A DNA stretch of 47,835 nucleotides from Rhizobium sp. Q54 (GCA_945889445.1 CAMDBX010000021.1:1-47835); one strand, 5' to 3'. Numbered from the stretch's first letter, positions 34,457 through 43,820 are shown. Numbers and translations are program-made. The notes: a model not told the origin generated them from the letters alone.

Positions 34457-35356
34457 ATGCAATACGGTTACATCGGCCTCGGCAACCTCGGCGGCCACCT
34501 CGCGCATTCACTCATCAAGAAGGGCTACAAAGTCACCGTCTACGATCTCGACCCGAAGCTTGCCGAGCGCCACGTCAGGGACGGCGCCACCCTGGCGGCA
34601 TCTCCCGCCGAACTGGCCGCACAAGTCGACGTGGTGTTCACCTGCCTGCCCTCGCCCACCGTGTCGGAAAAGGTACTCTCCCAGATTCTCACCACGCTGA
34701 AGCCCGGCTCCACCTGGATCGAGAACTCCACCAACGGCCGCGACGAGATGGTCAGGCTTGCCGCCATGGCGGAGGCCAAGGGCATCAAGGTTCTGGAGGC
34801 CCCGGTGACGGGCGGCGTGCACCTTGCGGCGCGTGGCGAAATCACCGTGCTGGTGGGTGGCGACAAGGAATTGTTCGAGCAGTTCAGGCCGGCGCTTGAA
34901 ACCATCGGCAAGAAGATCTTCCTGATGGGCCCCATTGGCTCGGCGGCGGTCATCAAGGTCATCACCAACATGCTGGCCTTCATCCACCTCGTGGCGGATG
35001 CGGAAGCCCTGATGCTGGCCAAGCGCGGCGGCCTCGACCTCGCCCAGGCGTGGAACGCCATCACCGCATCATCGGGAACGAGCTTCGTGCACGAGACGGA
35101 AGGCCAGCTCATCCTCAACGGCAGCTATGACATCGCCTTCACCATGGACCTCGCCTTGAAGGACCTGGGCTTCGCCATGAACTTCGGCAAGGAATTCGGC
35201 GTGCCGCTGGATCTCGCGTCGATGACCCAGCAAACCTTCATGAAAGGCAAGGCCGCCTATGGCGGTGCGGCCCAATCCACCCAGATCGCCAAGCTGCTGG
35301 AAGACGTTCTCAACACCGACCTCCGCGCCCCCGGCTTCCCGGCGCGCCTGGAATAG
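34457..35356 (+). CDS. Beta-hydroxyacid dehydrogenase family NAD(P)-dependent oxidoreductase
   Basis: 299 residues, 3-hydroxyisobutyrate dehydrogenase type. The Rossmann motif GYIGLGNLGG is at residues 4-13, the substrate-binding loop EAPVTGGVHLA near 115, and the catalytic Lys in SAAVIKVITNMLAF near 172. Members interconvert 3-hydroxyacids and semialdehydes, which fits use of a product from the upstream MR/MLE enzyme; the two are co-transcribed. AAGGAAG inside the preceding gene's last codons is the ribosome site. Confidence 0.9.
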   Translation: MQYGYIGLGNLGGHLAHSLIKKGYKVTVYDLDPKLAERHVRDGATLAASPAELAAQVDVVFTCLPSPTVSEKVLSQILTTLKPGSTWIENSTNGRDEMVRLAAMAEAKGIKVLEAPVTGGVHLAARGEITVLVGGDKELFEQFRPALETIGKKIFLMGPIGSAAVIKVITNMLAFIHLVADAEALMLAKRGGLDLAQAWNAITASSGTSFVHETEGQLILNGSYDIAFTMDLALKDLGFAMNFGKEFGVPLDLASMTQQTFMKGKAAYGGAAQSTQIAKLLEDVLNTDLRAPGFPARLE

Positions 35357-35380
35357 GTTCGGCAAGAACGGCAGGCAGCC

Positions 35381-36802
35381 ATGACCGACATCGCCACGGG
35401 GCGGCACTCAGGCTTCTGGGAGAGCTGGAAGGCGTGTGGGTTGGTCATCGCTGTTACTGCTGCAGCAACGCTTGCAATCCAGTACCCGGGCTACCTCAAC
35501 CACGATGTCGCCTATCTGACATGGGTCGCCGACAGGGTCATGCACGGGGCGGTCTATGGCCGTGATGTCTATGACATCAACCCGCCACTCAGCTTTCTGA
35601 TCTACGTGCCGGCAGCGCTGCTCGCGCAGTTCATGGGGTTTGATCCCGCCATCAGATTGTGGACGGTCGCCGTTGTTGCGGTGTCAATCGCAAGCCTTTG
35701 GCAAACGGCAGACAAGTCCTATCGTATGCCCGTGGTCGCCGCTCTGGGAATCTTCGTCGCCCTGGCCTTTCCAAGGGAGTTTGGCCAGCGAGAGCAATTC
35801 GCACTTCTGCTGTGCGCACCCTATACGGCTGGCCACACGCCGCGTCGCGGGCTTGCCGTTCTGAATGGCGTCATGGCCGGCATCGGGTTCGCCCTCAAGC
35901 CCTACTTCCTCATCCCCCTTGCGCTGATCTTCCTGACGCGCCGGAGGCTGCGCCTCGAGGAAGTGGCGATCGCCGCGACGGGAACCACCTACGCGATTAG
36001 CATCATACTCTTTTTCCAGGTCTATCTCACAGAGTACCTGCCCCAGACAGGTGCCAGCTATTGGACACACGGCGTCAATTCTACCAGCGCAATCCTGCAG
36101 TTCTCGTTCCTTGTACCAGCATTCGTCGGATTCATCTGGTGGTTCTCCGCACCCCAACCCGGCCGTGGCGGCTTCGCCATGGCGGCACTCGGCTTCACCC
36201 TAGCTGTCGTTCTCCACAACAAGGGCTATCCGTATCACTTCATTCCCGCCTTCGGCTTCCTGGCGCTCTACCTGGCGGCGTCGCTGCGCAACAGCCGCAC
36301 ATTGGCTGCTTGGGCGTCCGCCCTGTTCCTGACGGTGGAGGCGTTCCGCCTAAGCGCTCTTGCCATTCCCTGGGTCGTTGACGTGGAAGACCGACGCACC
36401 ACCATCCCGGCCCTTCTCCAGGAGATCAACCGGTCTGCAAGCTTCTGGGTCCTGACCAACTACAACTACCCGGCCTTTCCGACGGCCATTCTCACACAGA
36501 CGCCGTTTGTCGGACTCTCTTCCAACAACAATTTCTTCTCGGCGGTTGCCGCCATCGAGGCGGGCATGGGCGAGGGAGATGCGGAGGCATTGGCACGTCT
36601 CGCGCGTGACCAGGCGGTAAAGGAGCTCGAGCGGAAGCCGGACCTCGTCATTGTCACCACCCAGTGGAACAAATATGCAGCTCTCGAGACTCCGCTGGAT
36701 GGACTGGCCTGGTTCAAGCGCGACGAGCGCTTCCGCAGCCAATGGGCTGACTATGTCTTCGCGGGCCGTGTCGGTTCCTTCGAGCTTTACCGCCGCCGGT
36801 GA
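35381..36802 (+). CDS. GT39-like (ArnT/PMT fold) integral membrane glycosyltransferase
   Basis: 473 residues with about ten membrane helices. The first loop HDVAYLTWVADRV...YDINPPL (near 41-69) matches the Asp-containing N-terminal loop of GT-C enzymes that use polyprenyl-phosphate sugars. The C-terminal soluble part starts near residue 325. The sequence is noticeably less biased toward G/C at third positions than its neighbours, so it may have been acquired. Acceptor and sugar are unknown. It begins 24 bases after the dehydrogenase and ends convergent to the MDR gene. Confidence 0.7.
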   Translation: MTDIATGRHSGFWESWKACGLVIAVTAAATLAIQYPGYLNHDVAYLTWVADRVMHGAVYGRDVYDINPPLSFLIYVPAALLAQFMGFDPAIRLWTVAVVAVSIASLWQTADKSYRMPVVAALGIFVALAFPREFGQREQFALLLCAPYTAGHTPRRGLAVLNGVMAGIGFALKPYFLIPLALIFLTRRRLRLEEVAIAATGTTYAISIILFFQVYLTEYLPQTGASYWTHGVNSTSAILQFSFLVPAFVGFIWWFSAPQPGRGGFAMAALGFTLAVVLHNKGYPYHFIPAFGFLALYLAASLRNSRTLAAWASALFLTVEAFRLSALAIPWVVDVEDRRTTIPALLQEINRSASFWVLTNYNYPAFPTAILTQTPFVGLSSNNNFFSAVAAIEAGMGEGDAEALARLARDQAVKELERKPDLVIVTTQWNKYAALETPLDGLAWFKRDERFRSQWADYVFAGRVGSFELYRRR

Positions 36803-36809
36803 AGCCCAA

Positions 36810-37817
36810 TCACCACGCCAGGCAGATCTTGCCGAAGTGCCGGCCGCTCTCCTCGTGGCGGAAGGCCTGGGCGATGTCTTCCAGCGCGAAGGTGCTGTCG
36901 ATCACCGGCCTGATGCCCGTCACCTCCAGCGCCCGCACGTAATCCTGCTGCTGCACGCGGTTGCCGACGATGAGGCCATGGAGCCGTGCCTGCTTGCGCA
37001 TAAGCGCACCCGTCGGCACCTCGCCGCTGCGCCCGGTGAGAACGCCGATCAGCGAGATGTGGCCACCCACCCGCACCGCCTCGATCGACTGCGGCAGCGT
37101 GCCTGGGCCGCCGACCTCGACGACGTGATCAACACCGCGGCCGCCCGTCCAGTCCTTCACCAACGCGCCCCAGTCGGGCTGGGTCTTGTAGTTCAGCGTG
37201 TGGGCTGCCCCCATCGCTGCAAGCCTTGCGCGCTTCTCGTCGGAGGATGAGGTGGCGATCACCGTGGCGCCCATCGCCTTCGCCAGTTGCAGGGCGGCGA
37301 TGGACACGCCACCCGTGCCCAGCACCAGCACCGTGTCGCCCGCCTTGAGATTGCCGTTGACGATAAGCGCGCGCCACGCGGTGAGGCCCGCCGTGGTGAT
37401 GGTGGCGGCCTCCTCATGCGACCAGCCTTTGGGCGCCTGCGTGAAGAAACAATCCGGCACCGTCACGCGCTCGCGGGCATAGCCGTCGACGCCATCGCCG
37501 GGCGTCGTCTCGAAGCCCGGCAGATAAGGCTCGCCGCTGATCCAGCCGGGGAAGAAGTGCGAGACAACATGATCACCCACCGCGAATTCGGTGACACCCG
37601 CGCCCACCGCTTCCACCACGCCTGCCCCGTCCGACATGGGAATGCGCCCGTCCGCCACCGATCCGGGCACTGCCATGACGCGATAGTCGTGATAGTTGAG
37701 CGAGCTCGCACGCAGCCTGACGGTGATCTCGCCTTTGCCCGGTGCCGCTGCTTCCGGACTCTCCACCAGGGTGAGGTGGTCGAGCCCGCCCGGGGCCTTC
37801 AGCCTGATCGCCTTCAT
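36810..37817 (-). CDS. MDR family alcohol dehydrogenase / quinone reductase-like protein
   Basis: 335 residues, medium-chain dehydrogenase fold. The N-terminal catalytic domain lacks the zinc cysteines (LNYHDYRVM in the place of CGTD), so this is the zinc-free quinone-oxidoreductase branch. The cofactor motif VLGTGGVSIAALQLAKAMGA is near residue 165, and TSSSDEKRA marks NADP preference. GGGAG is seven bases before the ATG. It stands alone. The 507 bases upstream hold no protein gene. Confidence 0.88.
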   Translation of the reverse strand: MKAIRLKAPGGLDHLTLVESPEAAAPGKGEITVRLRASSLNYHDYRVMAVPGSVADGRIPMSDGAGVVEAVGAGVTEFAVGDHVVSHFFPGWISGEPYLPGFETTPGDGVDGYARERVTVPDCFFTQAPKGWSHEEAATITTAGLTAWRALIVNGNLKAGDTVLVLGTGGVSIAALQLAKAMGATVIATSSSDEKRARLAAMGAAHTLNYKTQPDWGALVKDWTGGRGVDHVVEVGGPGTLPQSIEAVRVGGHISLIGVLTGRSGEVPTGALMRKQARLHGLIVGNRVQQQDYVRALEVTGIRPVIDSTFALEDIAQAFRHEESGRHFGKICLAW

Positions 37818-37879
37818 GCACCGTCTCCCTTGCCTGTTGTCGCCACCCTAGAGCAGGCCGCACAAAGCACGAAGCGATT

Positions 37880-37940
37880 GCTGAACGCGAGATGGCCCCG
37901 GAGGCGATGAGCCTCGCGGGGCCTGTTCGCGCTGTTCAGC
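37880..37940. repeat. 61-base imperfect palindrome
   Basis: GCTGAAC/GTTCAGC, GCG/CGC, GGCCCCG/CGGGGCC and GAGGC/GCCTC pair in order around a GATGA loop with small bulges. No T run follows on either strand, so it is not a simple terminator. It lies 63 bases upstream of the MDR gene. It could be a leader structure or a mobile repeat remnant. Confidence 0.7.
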
Positions 37941-38200
37941 GCTCAACCCTTTCATTCAGGGATTCAATGCCGCGTTGAAGCGGCCAGATGATCAGTGATG
38001 TGGTGAGAGCAACCCGACCTGCGCTGCAAGCGGAGGGTGCTCAGGAATGCTGGATCTGCGTGGGCGGCATCAGTGTTCGAGACCTCTCGCGTTCTGATGA
38101 GGTGATCGTGACCCTGATGGCGCCAATCGTCAAATCACGCTTTGGGTCAGCCGCGCTCACCTAATGCAAAGTCTTTTAATAAGTAAGATTACAGTTTACA
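37941..38200. other. Gene-free stretch before the small RNA
   Basis: No convincing reading frame on either strand. The last 40 bases (TAATGCAAAGTCTTTTAATAAGTAAG) are AT-rich and lead into the EcfG-like promoter. Confidence 0.4.
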
Positions 38201-38204
38201 CCGG

Positions 38205-38229
38205 GGAAACATTCATTGAGTCGGGCGTT
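38205..38229 (+). promoter_or_regulatory. EcfG-type general stress promoter
   Basis: GGAAA-N16-CGTT, one base off the GGAAC-N16/17-CGTT consensus of the alphaproteobacterial general stress sigma factor. It lies 43 bases ahead of a strong plus-strand terminator stem, with no protein gene between, so a short RNA should result, starting near 38236. Confidence 0.55.
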
Positions 38230-38235
38230 CTCCTC

Positions 38236-38304
38236 CCTCCTGTTTCTCGTGACCTCCCGTGCGTACAAACTGGGGCGGGCCTTGCAAAAGGACCGCCCCT
38301 TTTT
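38236..38304 (+). ncRNA. Candidate stress-induced small RNA (GsrN-like by features)
   Basis: A transcript of about 69 bases is predicted between the EcfG-like promoter and the terminator. It contains two CCTCC-type, anti-Shine-Dalgarno motifs: CCCTCC at 38235-38240 and ACCTCCC at 38252-38258. It ends in the stem GGGGCGG/CCGCCCC with inner CCTT/AAGG. C-rich loops, EcfG control and short length are features of the GsrN family of Caulobacter and relatives, but I cannot show homology. The first base is an estimate. aqpZ lies convergent at its 3' side. Confidence 0.45.
38272..38304 (+). terminator. Strong terminator of the candidate small RNA
   Basis: GGGGCGG/CCGCCCC 7-bp outer stem and CCTT/AAGG inner stem with GCAA loop, then TTTTTCG on the plus strand. 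No T run exists on the minus side, so it does not serve aqpZ in the usual way, although the hairpin lies 18 bases beyond its stop. Confidence 0.9.
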
Positions 38305-38324
38305 CGTCAGCGATGGAGAACCGA

Positions 38325-39005
38325 TCAGTCCTCGGAGATCATCCGGTGGATGATGGCGCCGAGAACGCCGCCGGCCAGCGGCGCAAGCCAGAACACCCAC
38401 ATCTGCTGCATGGCCCAGGGCTCGGAGAAGAAGGCGACGCCAAGCGAGCGGGCCGGGTTCACCGAGGTGTTGGACACGGGGATCGACACGAGGTGGATCA
38501 GCGTCAGGCACAGGCCGATGGCCAGCGGCGCGAAGCCGGCGGGCGCGTTCTTGTGGGTGACGCCGAGGATGACGACCAGGAACATCGCAGTCATCACCAC
38601 TTCACAGACGATGACGGAGGACAGCGCATAGCCGCCCGGCGAATGCTCGCCGAAGCCGTTGGCCGCGAAGCCGCCGGCCACGAAGTCGGCCTTGCCACTG
38701 GCGATCAGGTAGAGCACCGCCGCCGCCACGATGCCGCCCAGCACCTGCGAGGCGATGTAGCCCGGCACGTGGCTCCACGGCATGCGGCCGGCGGTGGCAA
38801 GGCCAACCGACACGGCGGGGTTGAAGTGGGCGCCCGAGACGTGGCCCACGGCATAGGCCATGGTCAGCACGGTGAGGCCGAAGGCCAGTGCGACGCCGGC
38901 GAAGCCGATGCCGAGTCCCGGGAAGGCGGCGGCCAGCACGGCGGAGCCGCAACCGCCGAACACCAGCCAGAATGTGCCGAAGAATTCGGCGAAATACTTC
39001 TTCAT
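38325..39005 (-). CDS. aqpZ: Aquaporin Z
   Basis: 226-residue water channel of the inner membrane, six helices. Both NPA motifs are present: [10 protein letters not shown] (about 62-71) and [10 protein letters not shown] (about 180-189). The stretch before the second, [10 protein letters not shown], carries the AqpZ-type selectivity-filter residues with Arg after the second NPA. I use the ATG at 39005, which begins [12 protein letters not shown], the usual first helix; an upstream ATG at 39089 would add a charged, non-homologous extension. Monocistronic. Confidence 0.93.
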   Translation of the reverse strand: MKKYFAEFFGTFWLVFGGCGSAVLAAAFPGLGIGFAGVALAFGLTVLTMAYAVGHVSGAHFNPAVSVGLATAGRMPWSHVPGYIASQVLGGIVAAAVLYLIASGKADFVAGGFAANGFGEHSPGGYALSSVIVCEVVMTAMFLVVILGVTHKNAPAGFAPLAIGLCLTLIHLVSIPVSNTSVNPARSLGVAFFSEPWAMQQMWVFWLAPLAGGVLGAIIHRMISED

Positions 39006-39263
39006 GAGTTCAGTCCCCCATATTGGCGATTTCGCCCGTCCTGTCGCGAATCGACGGGCTGCGGCAGAGTTATACCTCGCCACAGCCAAAGATTGTCGCG
39101 TGGAAGGTATTTCCGCAAGCCAAACACCTGCCGAGAATTGACTTTCCCCACCGGAATCCCTATGTGCGGCGTAATCCAGCGCCCGGGCCCTTTTGGCGCA
39201 ATTCGCCCGCAGCGCATTTTTCGGACATCAAACCAAAGTCGCCGGAACGGTTCTTACCTCCAC

Positions 39264-40898
<1,635 letters not shown>

Positions 40899-40924
40899 GC
40901 CTCACGGCCAGAGCGAATGACAAT

Positions 40925-40952
40925 GATGGCCGGGCTGACGCCCGGCCATTTT
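40925..40952 (+). terminator. Helicase terminator
   Basis: ATGGCCGGG and CCCGGCCAT pair around CTGACGC-type loop, then TTTTCATG, 27 bases after the stop. The stem is the same as that of the clpX terminator. Confidence 0.85.
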
Positions 40953-40993
40953 CATGTGGGGCACGCCGCACGCTCCGCCCTGCCCCGTCAATT

Positions 40994-41130
40994 TTCCCTC
41001 CCCCTCGTGGGGAGGGGTAGGGGTGGGGGGCATCACCACAAGCCCCGCCGCATCCGCATAAGCAAAACAAACGAAGTCCCAGCCGGCGGCAAGACCCCCA
41101 CCCCTGCCCCTCCCCACAAGGGGGAGGGAA
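40994..41130. repeat. Inverted pair of GC-rich intergenic repeats
   Basis: The left arm (40994-41030) reads TTCCCTCCCCCTCGTGGGGA and continues AGGGGTAGGGGTGGGGGG. The right arm (41095-41130) is its reverse complement with two mismatches and one fewer C. The central 64 bases have no coding sense. Each arm itself contains a small palindrome (CCCTCCCC/GGGGAGGG). This type is found scattered between genes in Rhizobiales. Confidence 0.8.
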
Positions 41131-41145
41131 ATCACACCCTCACAG

Positions 41146-41173
41146 CCGTCATTCCGGCGAAGGCCGGAATCCC
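41146..41173. repeat. CGTCATTCCGGC-type intergenic repeat
   Basis: ATTCCGGC (41151-41158), loop GAAG, GCCGGAAT (41163-41170), within the familiar frame CGTCATTCC...GGAATCCCGC. The left end provides the stop codon of the antitoxin gene read on the minus strand. Confidence 0.8.
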
Positions 41174-41415
41174 GCTTTGCCTACGTCAGAGTCGAGAGCC
41201 TTCGTAGCATCCATCAGCCGCGCAGCATTGGCGGGGCTGCGCAGCAAGTGAAGCGTCTCCTCCCAAGTGGAGAATTCCTCCAGCGATATCAGCACCGCCA
41301 CAGGCTTCCCCCGGCCCCGCATGATGATCACGGGCTCGCGGCCCTCCACTACCGTGTCGAAGACAGAGGCGAGGTTCTTGCGGAGTTCGGTGTAGGAGAT
41401 GGTTCGTGTTGTCAC
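41149..41415 (-). CDS. Orphan Phd/YefM family antitoxin
   Basis: 88 residues. ISYTELRKNLASVFDTVVEGREPVIIMRGRGKPVAVLISLEEF is the Phd/YefM DNA-binding fold (about 6-50, cut here into recognisable pieces), followed by the toxin-binding tail LHLLRSPANAARLM. The last seven codons (GFRPSPE) and the stop are inside an intergenic repeat. No YoeB-type toxin gene follows; only repeats do. The start is GTG at 41415 with AGGGG 11 bases upstream. It starts 18 bases after the unknown gene at 41434-42048 on the same strand. Probably a toxin-less relic that can still bind DNA. Confidence 0.85.
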   Translation of the reverse strand: MTTRTISYTELRKNLASVFDTVVEGREPVIIMRGRGKPVAVLISLEEFSTWEETLHLLRSPANAARLMDATKALDSDVGKAGFRPSPE

Positions 41416-41433
41416 AAAAATATAGACCCCTAC

Positions 41434-42048
41434 TCAAAATGCCTTGTTGGGGAGGCCTCGTGAATTCAAATATGAAATGAATTCCCTCCCAACTGGCGTT
41501 AGCTCAATGGTTTTGTGGTCTTGCAGGGCCAATTCACTGCGCATCAAGAAGGAAAACCAATCGGGGAATTCAGCTCTATCGTAGTATGATCCTGTTTTGG
41601 ACTTGGCCTCTTGGAAAAACGCTTCTGCGTCAGATACGCTTATTCGTCCGCCTGCTGACTGTATCAATCTTAGGAGATCAATCTGACTGCCATAGATAAA
41701 TGCATAGGTTCTCTCAAAGAAGAGCTCAATTTGTGCTTGGGCAAGCAGTCTTGAGAGAAACGGGATTCTCTTATCCTCTTGCACAAGAGAGACCTGCTGC
41801 AGCAGTTTCCGCTCAACAGTTTCAATTACGGGGGTTCCGTCAAACCCCAGTGCGGCCAAGTTTTGGAAATCGATATCTCTGGATATTGGGGCACTAAGTT
41901 GCCCCATACTTGTCCCAAACTCTGCCCCATCTAGTCCGATCTTGCTTACGCGGCGGAGTAGGTTTCTGATCTCATCCCTAAAATATACCGCGGTTGCTGC
42001 CACGACCGTCGGCCAAGCTAATCCCGTGATTAGTTCGATTATTGCCAT
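41434..42048 (-). CDS. Protein of unknown function with an N-terminal membrane segment
   Basis: 204 residues; I do not recognise the family. Residues about 3-20 (IELITGLAWPTVVAATAV) look like one membrane helix, followed by a basic stretch EIRNLLRRV. The C-terminal third (SVSDAEAFFQ... LMRSELALQDHKTIELTPVGREFISYL) has the look of a winged helix. Base composition is much lower in GC than any neighbour, with many A/T-ending codons, so it was probably acquired. I start at MAIIEL (42048); the open frame to 42075 adds nine unlikely residues. It is in the same direction as the orphan antitoxin downstream. Confidence 0.75.
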   Translation of the reverse strand: MAIIELITGLAWPTVVAATAVYFRDEIRNLLRRVSKIGLDGAEFGTSMGQLSAPISRDIDFQNLAALGFDGTPVIETVERKLLQQVSLVQEDKRIPFLSRLLAQAQIELFFERTYAFIYGSQIDLLRLIQSAGGRISVSDAEAFFQEAKSKTGSYYDRAEFPDWFSFLMRSELALQDHKTIELTPVGREFISYLNSRGLPNKAF

Positions 42049-42124
42049 TTCTCTGTAACCTCTAGTCGGCGCCAAAAGTGAATCAAGATACGACGATTAT
42101 ACAATTTAAAAGTGTTTTCGTTGC

Positions 42125-42153
42125 TTGACTTTCTTCCTATCATATGCTATCTA
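42125..42153 (+). promoter_or_regulatory. Sigma-70-type promoter before the GC-rich leader
   Basis: TTGACT (42125-42130) and TATCTA (42148-42153) are spaced by 17 bases, in a short AT-rich strip. Transcription should start near 42160 and read into the leader and the Cys-rich gene at 42608. Confidence 0.6.
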
Positions 42154-42159
42154 TCCTCT

Positions 42160-42590
42160 CGCGACTGATCCAAGAGGAGGGGACGATGTCGACAGCGTCT
42201 CGGTATTGCGGATCGGTCGGCGGCACCTGCGGTGGGGTGGATACGCAACATCCCTCCCCGGGCGCGACGGTGGGGGCCCGGGGGCATTACGACCCCCGCG
42301 CCGGAAGGCACGCGCAAAGTTCTTCGGGAACATGTCGCAAGTTCTCCGCCTTAGCGACAAACGCCGCGCTGCCGCGCAAGCGGGCCGGGGCCAGGGCCCA
42401 AGCGGGGGCGCCTGGCGCCTGCCGCTGCAACCGCCCGGCGAGACGGGCGCATCGCGCCTTCTTCCCAATTGGATTGCGTGAGCGCCCTTCCCGGCACTCC
42501 CTTCCTCCGCCACGCCTGACCGCCCGCGGGGCTTGTCCCCGCGGGCGAAGCCCGCCGTGACGGGGCCACCCCTTCACTCAACATCAGACC
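42160..42590 (+). other. GC-rich leader or conserved element of unknown nature
   Basis: From about 42160 to 42590 the plus strand has a strong ribosome site (GAGGAGGGG) and ATG at 42186, but the frames that follow (to 42481 or 42560) are Arg/Ala/Gly/Pro-rich and unlike a folded protein. The segment contains several strong GC stems, including GGTGGGGGCC and ACCCCCGC parts near 42270-42300 and an 11-bp perfect stem CGCCCGCGGGG/CCCCGCGGGCG at 42521-42547. I have the impression that similar segments recur in Rhizobiales genomes, but cannot verify it. It could be a structured RNA leader, a leader peptide gene or a degenerate element. Confidence 0.45.
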
Positions 42591-42607
42591 TGACCACAGG
42601 AGGTTTC

Positions 42608-42976
42608 ATGCTTCATCCAGCCTGGACGGAGCGCGAGGCGCCGCTGCCGCGTTGCCCGCTGGCCCGCTGCCGCCGCAGCGGCACCTGCCACCACTCCACC
42701 GACGACAACCCCTGCCGCCGCCTTCACCAAACCAAGGACGAGATGCGCACCGAGCTGGCCCGTTATCTGAACAAGCTGACGGCGCAGGCCAGGGCCCGCG
42801 ACCCGCAAGGCAGGAACGTCGCCCCCGAAGGCTCGCCCGAGCAGCAGCGCCGCCTCAAGGAACTCTACGACCTGCTGCGCGCCCGCGACGAGGCCAATTC
42901 CGCCACGGAAATGGCGGAGATCGCCGCCCGGAAGAAGGCGCAGAAAAAGCAGAAGCCCGCCCGCGCCGGGAGGTGA
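42608..42976 (+). CDS. Small cysteine-rich protein of unknown function
   Basis: 122 residues. The N-terminus carries CPLARCRRSGTC...DNPC, four Cys that could bind zinc (C-x4-C-x5-C-x8-C), followed by a Lys/Arg/Glu-rich helical region (about 50-115) with an AARKKAQKKQK end. AGGAGG five bases before the ATG is a perfect ribosome site, in contrast to the upstream in-frame extension to 42533. Short proteins with a C-P-L-x-R-C-R-R motif occur in many Rhizobiales, function unknown. It is downstream of the leader described above. Confidence 0.75.
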   Translation: MLHPAWTEREAPLPRCPLARCRRSGTCHHSTDDNPCRRLHQTKDEMRTELARYLNKLTAQARARDPQGRNVAPEGSPEQQRRLKELYDLLRARDEANSATEMAEIAARKKAQKKQKPARAGR

Positions 42977-43056
42977 TGGCGCGTGGCGGGCTTCGCAGAA
43001 CCGGCATCGAAGGAAGGCTTTCGGGGGTGACAGCGAGATCGCCCCCGTTGGCCGCC

Positions 43057-43761
43057 CTATTGCTGCTGGGTCTGGTTGGTGCAGGCCGGGTCGGCGGCGT
43101 TGATGGTGTTGGTGCAGTCCACCATGCCAGACTTGCCGGTGGGCAGCGTGGTGGTGCCTGTCGCGTTGTCGGCCACGGGGGTGCTGGCGGCGGGCACATA
43201 GCGCCGGGCGCTGCGGTCATAGGCGGGCGCGGCGTTCAGCGCATCGCGCGAGGCATCCACCACCAGGCGCTTGGCGTTGGTGCCGTCCTGCACCATCTGC
43301 ACCGCCTGGGTGTTCACCGCCACGTCCTTTTCGCCCATGCCGAGGAAGCCGCCGACGCCGAGGATCACCGCCTGCACCTGGCCATCGCCGGAAATGATCA
43401 GGTCGTTCACGTCGCCGATGTTGTTGCCCGACATGTCATAGACGGTCTTGCCGATGTAGTCGTTGGCGCTGATCACTGGCGTGCTGTTCAGGCGGTCGGC
43501 GGGAACGATGAGGGCCGCGGCGGAGCGCGCGGCGCTGTCCATCGTCAGGCCCTGCTGCGTGGTCGTCGTCGTCGTGGTGGTGCCGTCCTGGCCCTTGGTC
43601 TGCGTCTGCCCGGTGTTGGGCTGCAGCTTCAGCATGCGGGCGGAGTTGGCCGCATTGACCTGCAGCGAGCAGTCAACGGTGGCGGCGGCGGTCTGGGCGA
43701 AGGCGGGTGTTACGGCAAGAATCGACAGCGCTGTGCTCAGCGCCAGAATGGTTCTGGTCAT
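43057..43761 (-). CDS. PRC-barrel domain protein, exported
   Basis: 234-residue precursor with a signal peptide (to about AFAQ, residue 23). A linker contains a run of eight Thr. The PRC-barrel (about 96-170) begins VISANDYIGKTVYDMSGNNIGDVNDLI and continues with VGGFLGMGEKDVAV. The C-terminus has a Cys pair (VDCTNTINAADPAC). PRC-barrel proteins of this type often respond to stress in alphaproteobacteria; here an EcfG-like promoter lies 60-84 bases upstream. AGGGA precedes the ATG. Role unknown. Confidence 0.85.
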   Translation of the reverse strand: MTRTILALSTALSILAVTPAFAQTAAATVDCSLQVNAANSARMLKLQPNTGQTQTKGQDGTTTTTTTTQQGLTMDSAARSAAALIVPADRLNSTPVISANDYIGKTVYDMSGNNIGDVNDLIISGDGQVQAVILGVGGFLGMGEKDVAVNTQAVQMVQDGTNAKRLVVDASRDALNAAPAYDRSARRYVPAASTPVADNATGTTTLPTGKSGMVDCTNTINAADPACTNQTQQQ

Positions 43762-43820
43762 GGTGATGGTGTTCCCTGTTCAGTGATCCGTGCGGCCGCT
43801 TCAGCAGGCCTCGCAGGTCA

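Noticed and set aside
38259-39263. N-terminal extension of the RNA helicase by 335 codons
   Set aside because: It would read antisense through aqpZ; the helicase Q motif and family start fit the ATG at 39264.
41434-42048. Toxin partner for the YefM-type antitoxin
   Set aside because: It lies upstream of the antitoxin, is 204 residues with a membrane helix and shares nothing with YoeB or Doc toxins.
42186-42560. Possible protein starting at the strong ribosome site in the GC-rich leader
   Set aside because: The product is an Arg/Ala/Gly/Pro-rich chain without recognisable domain; I keep it as part of an unexplained leader and not as a CDS.
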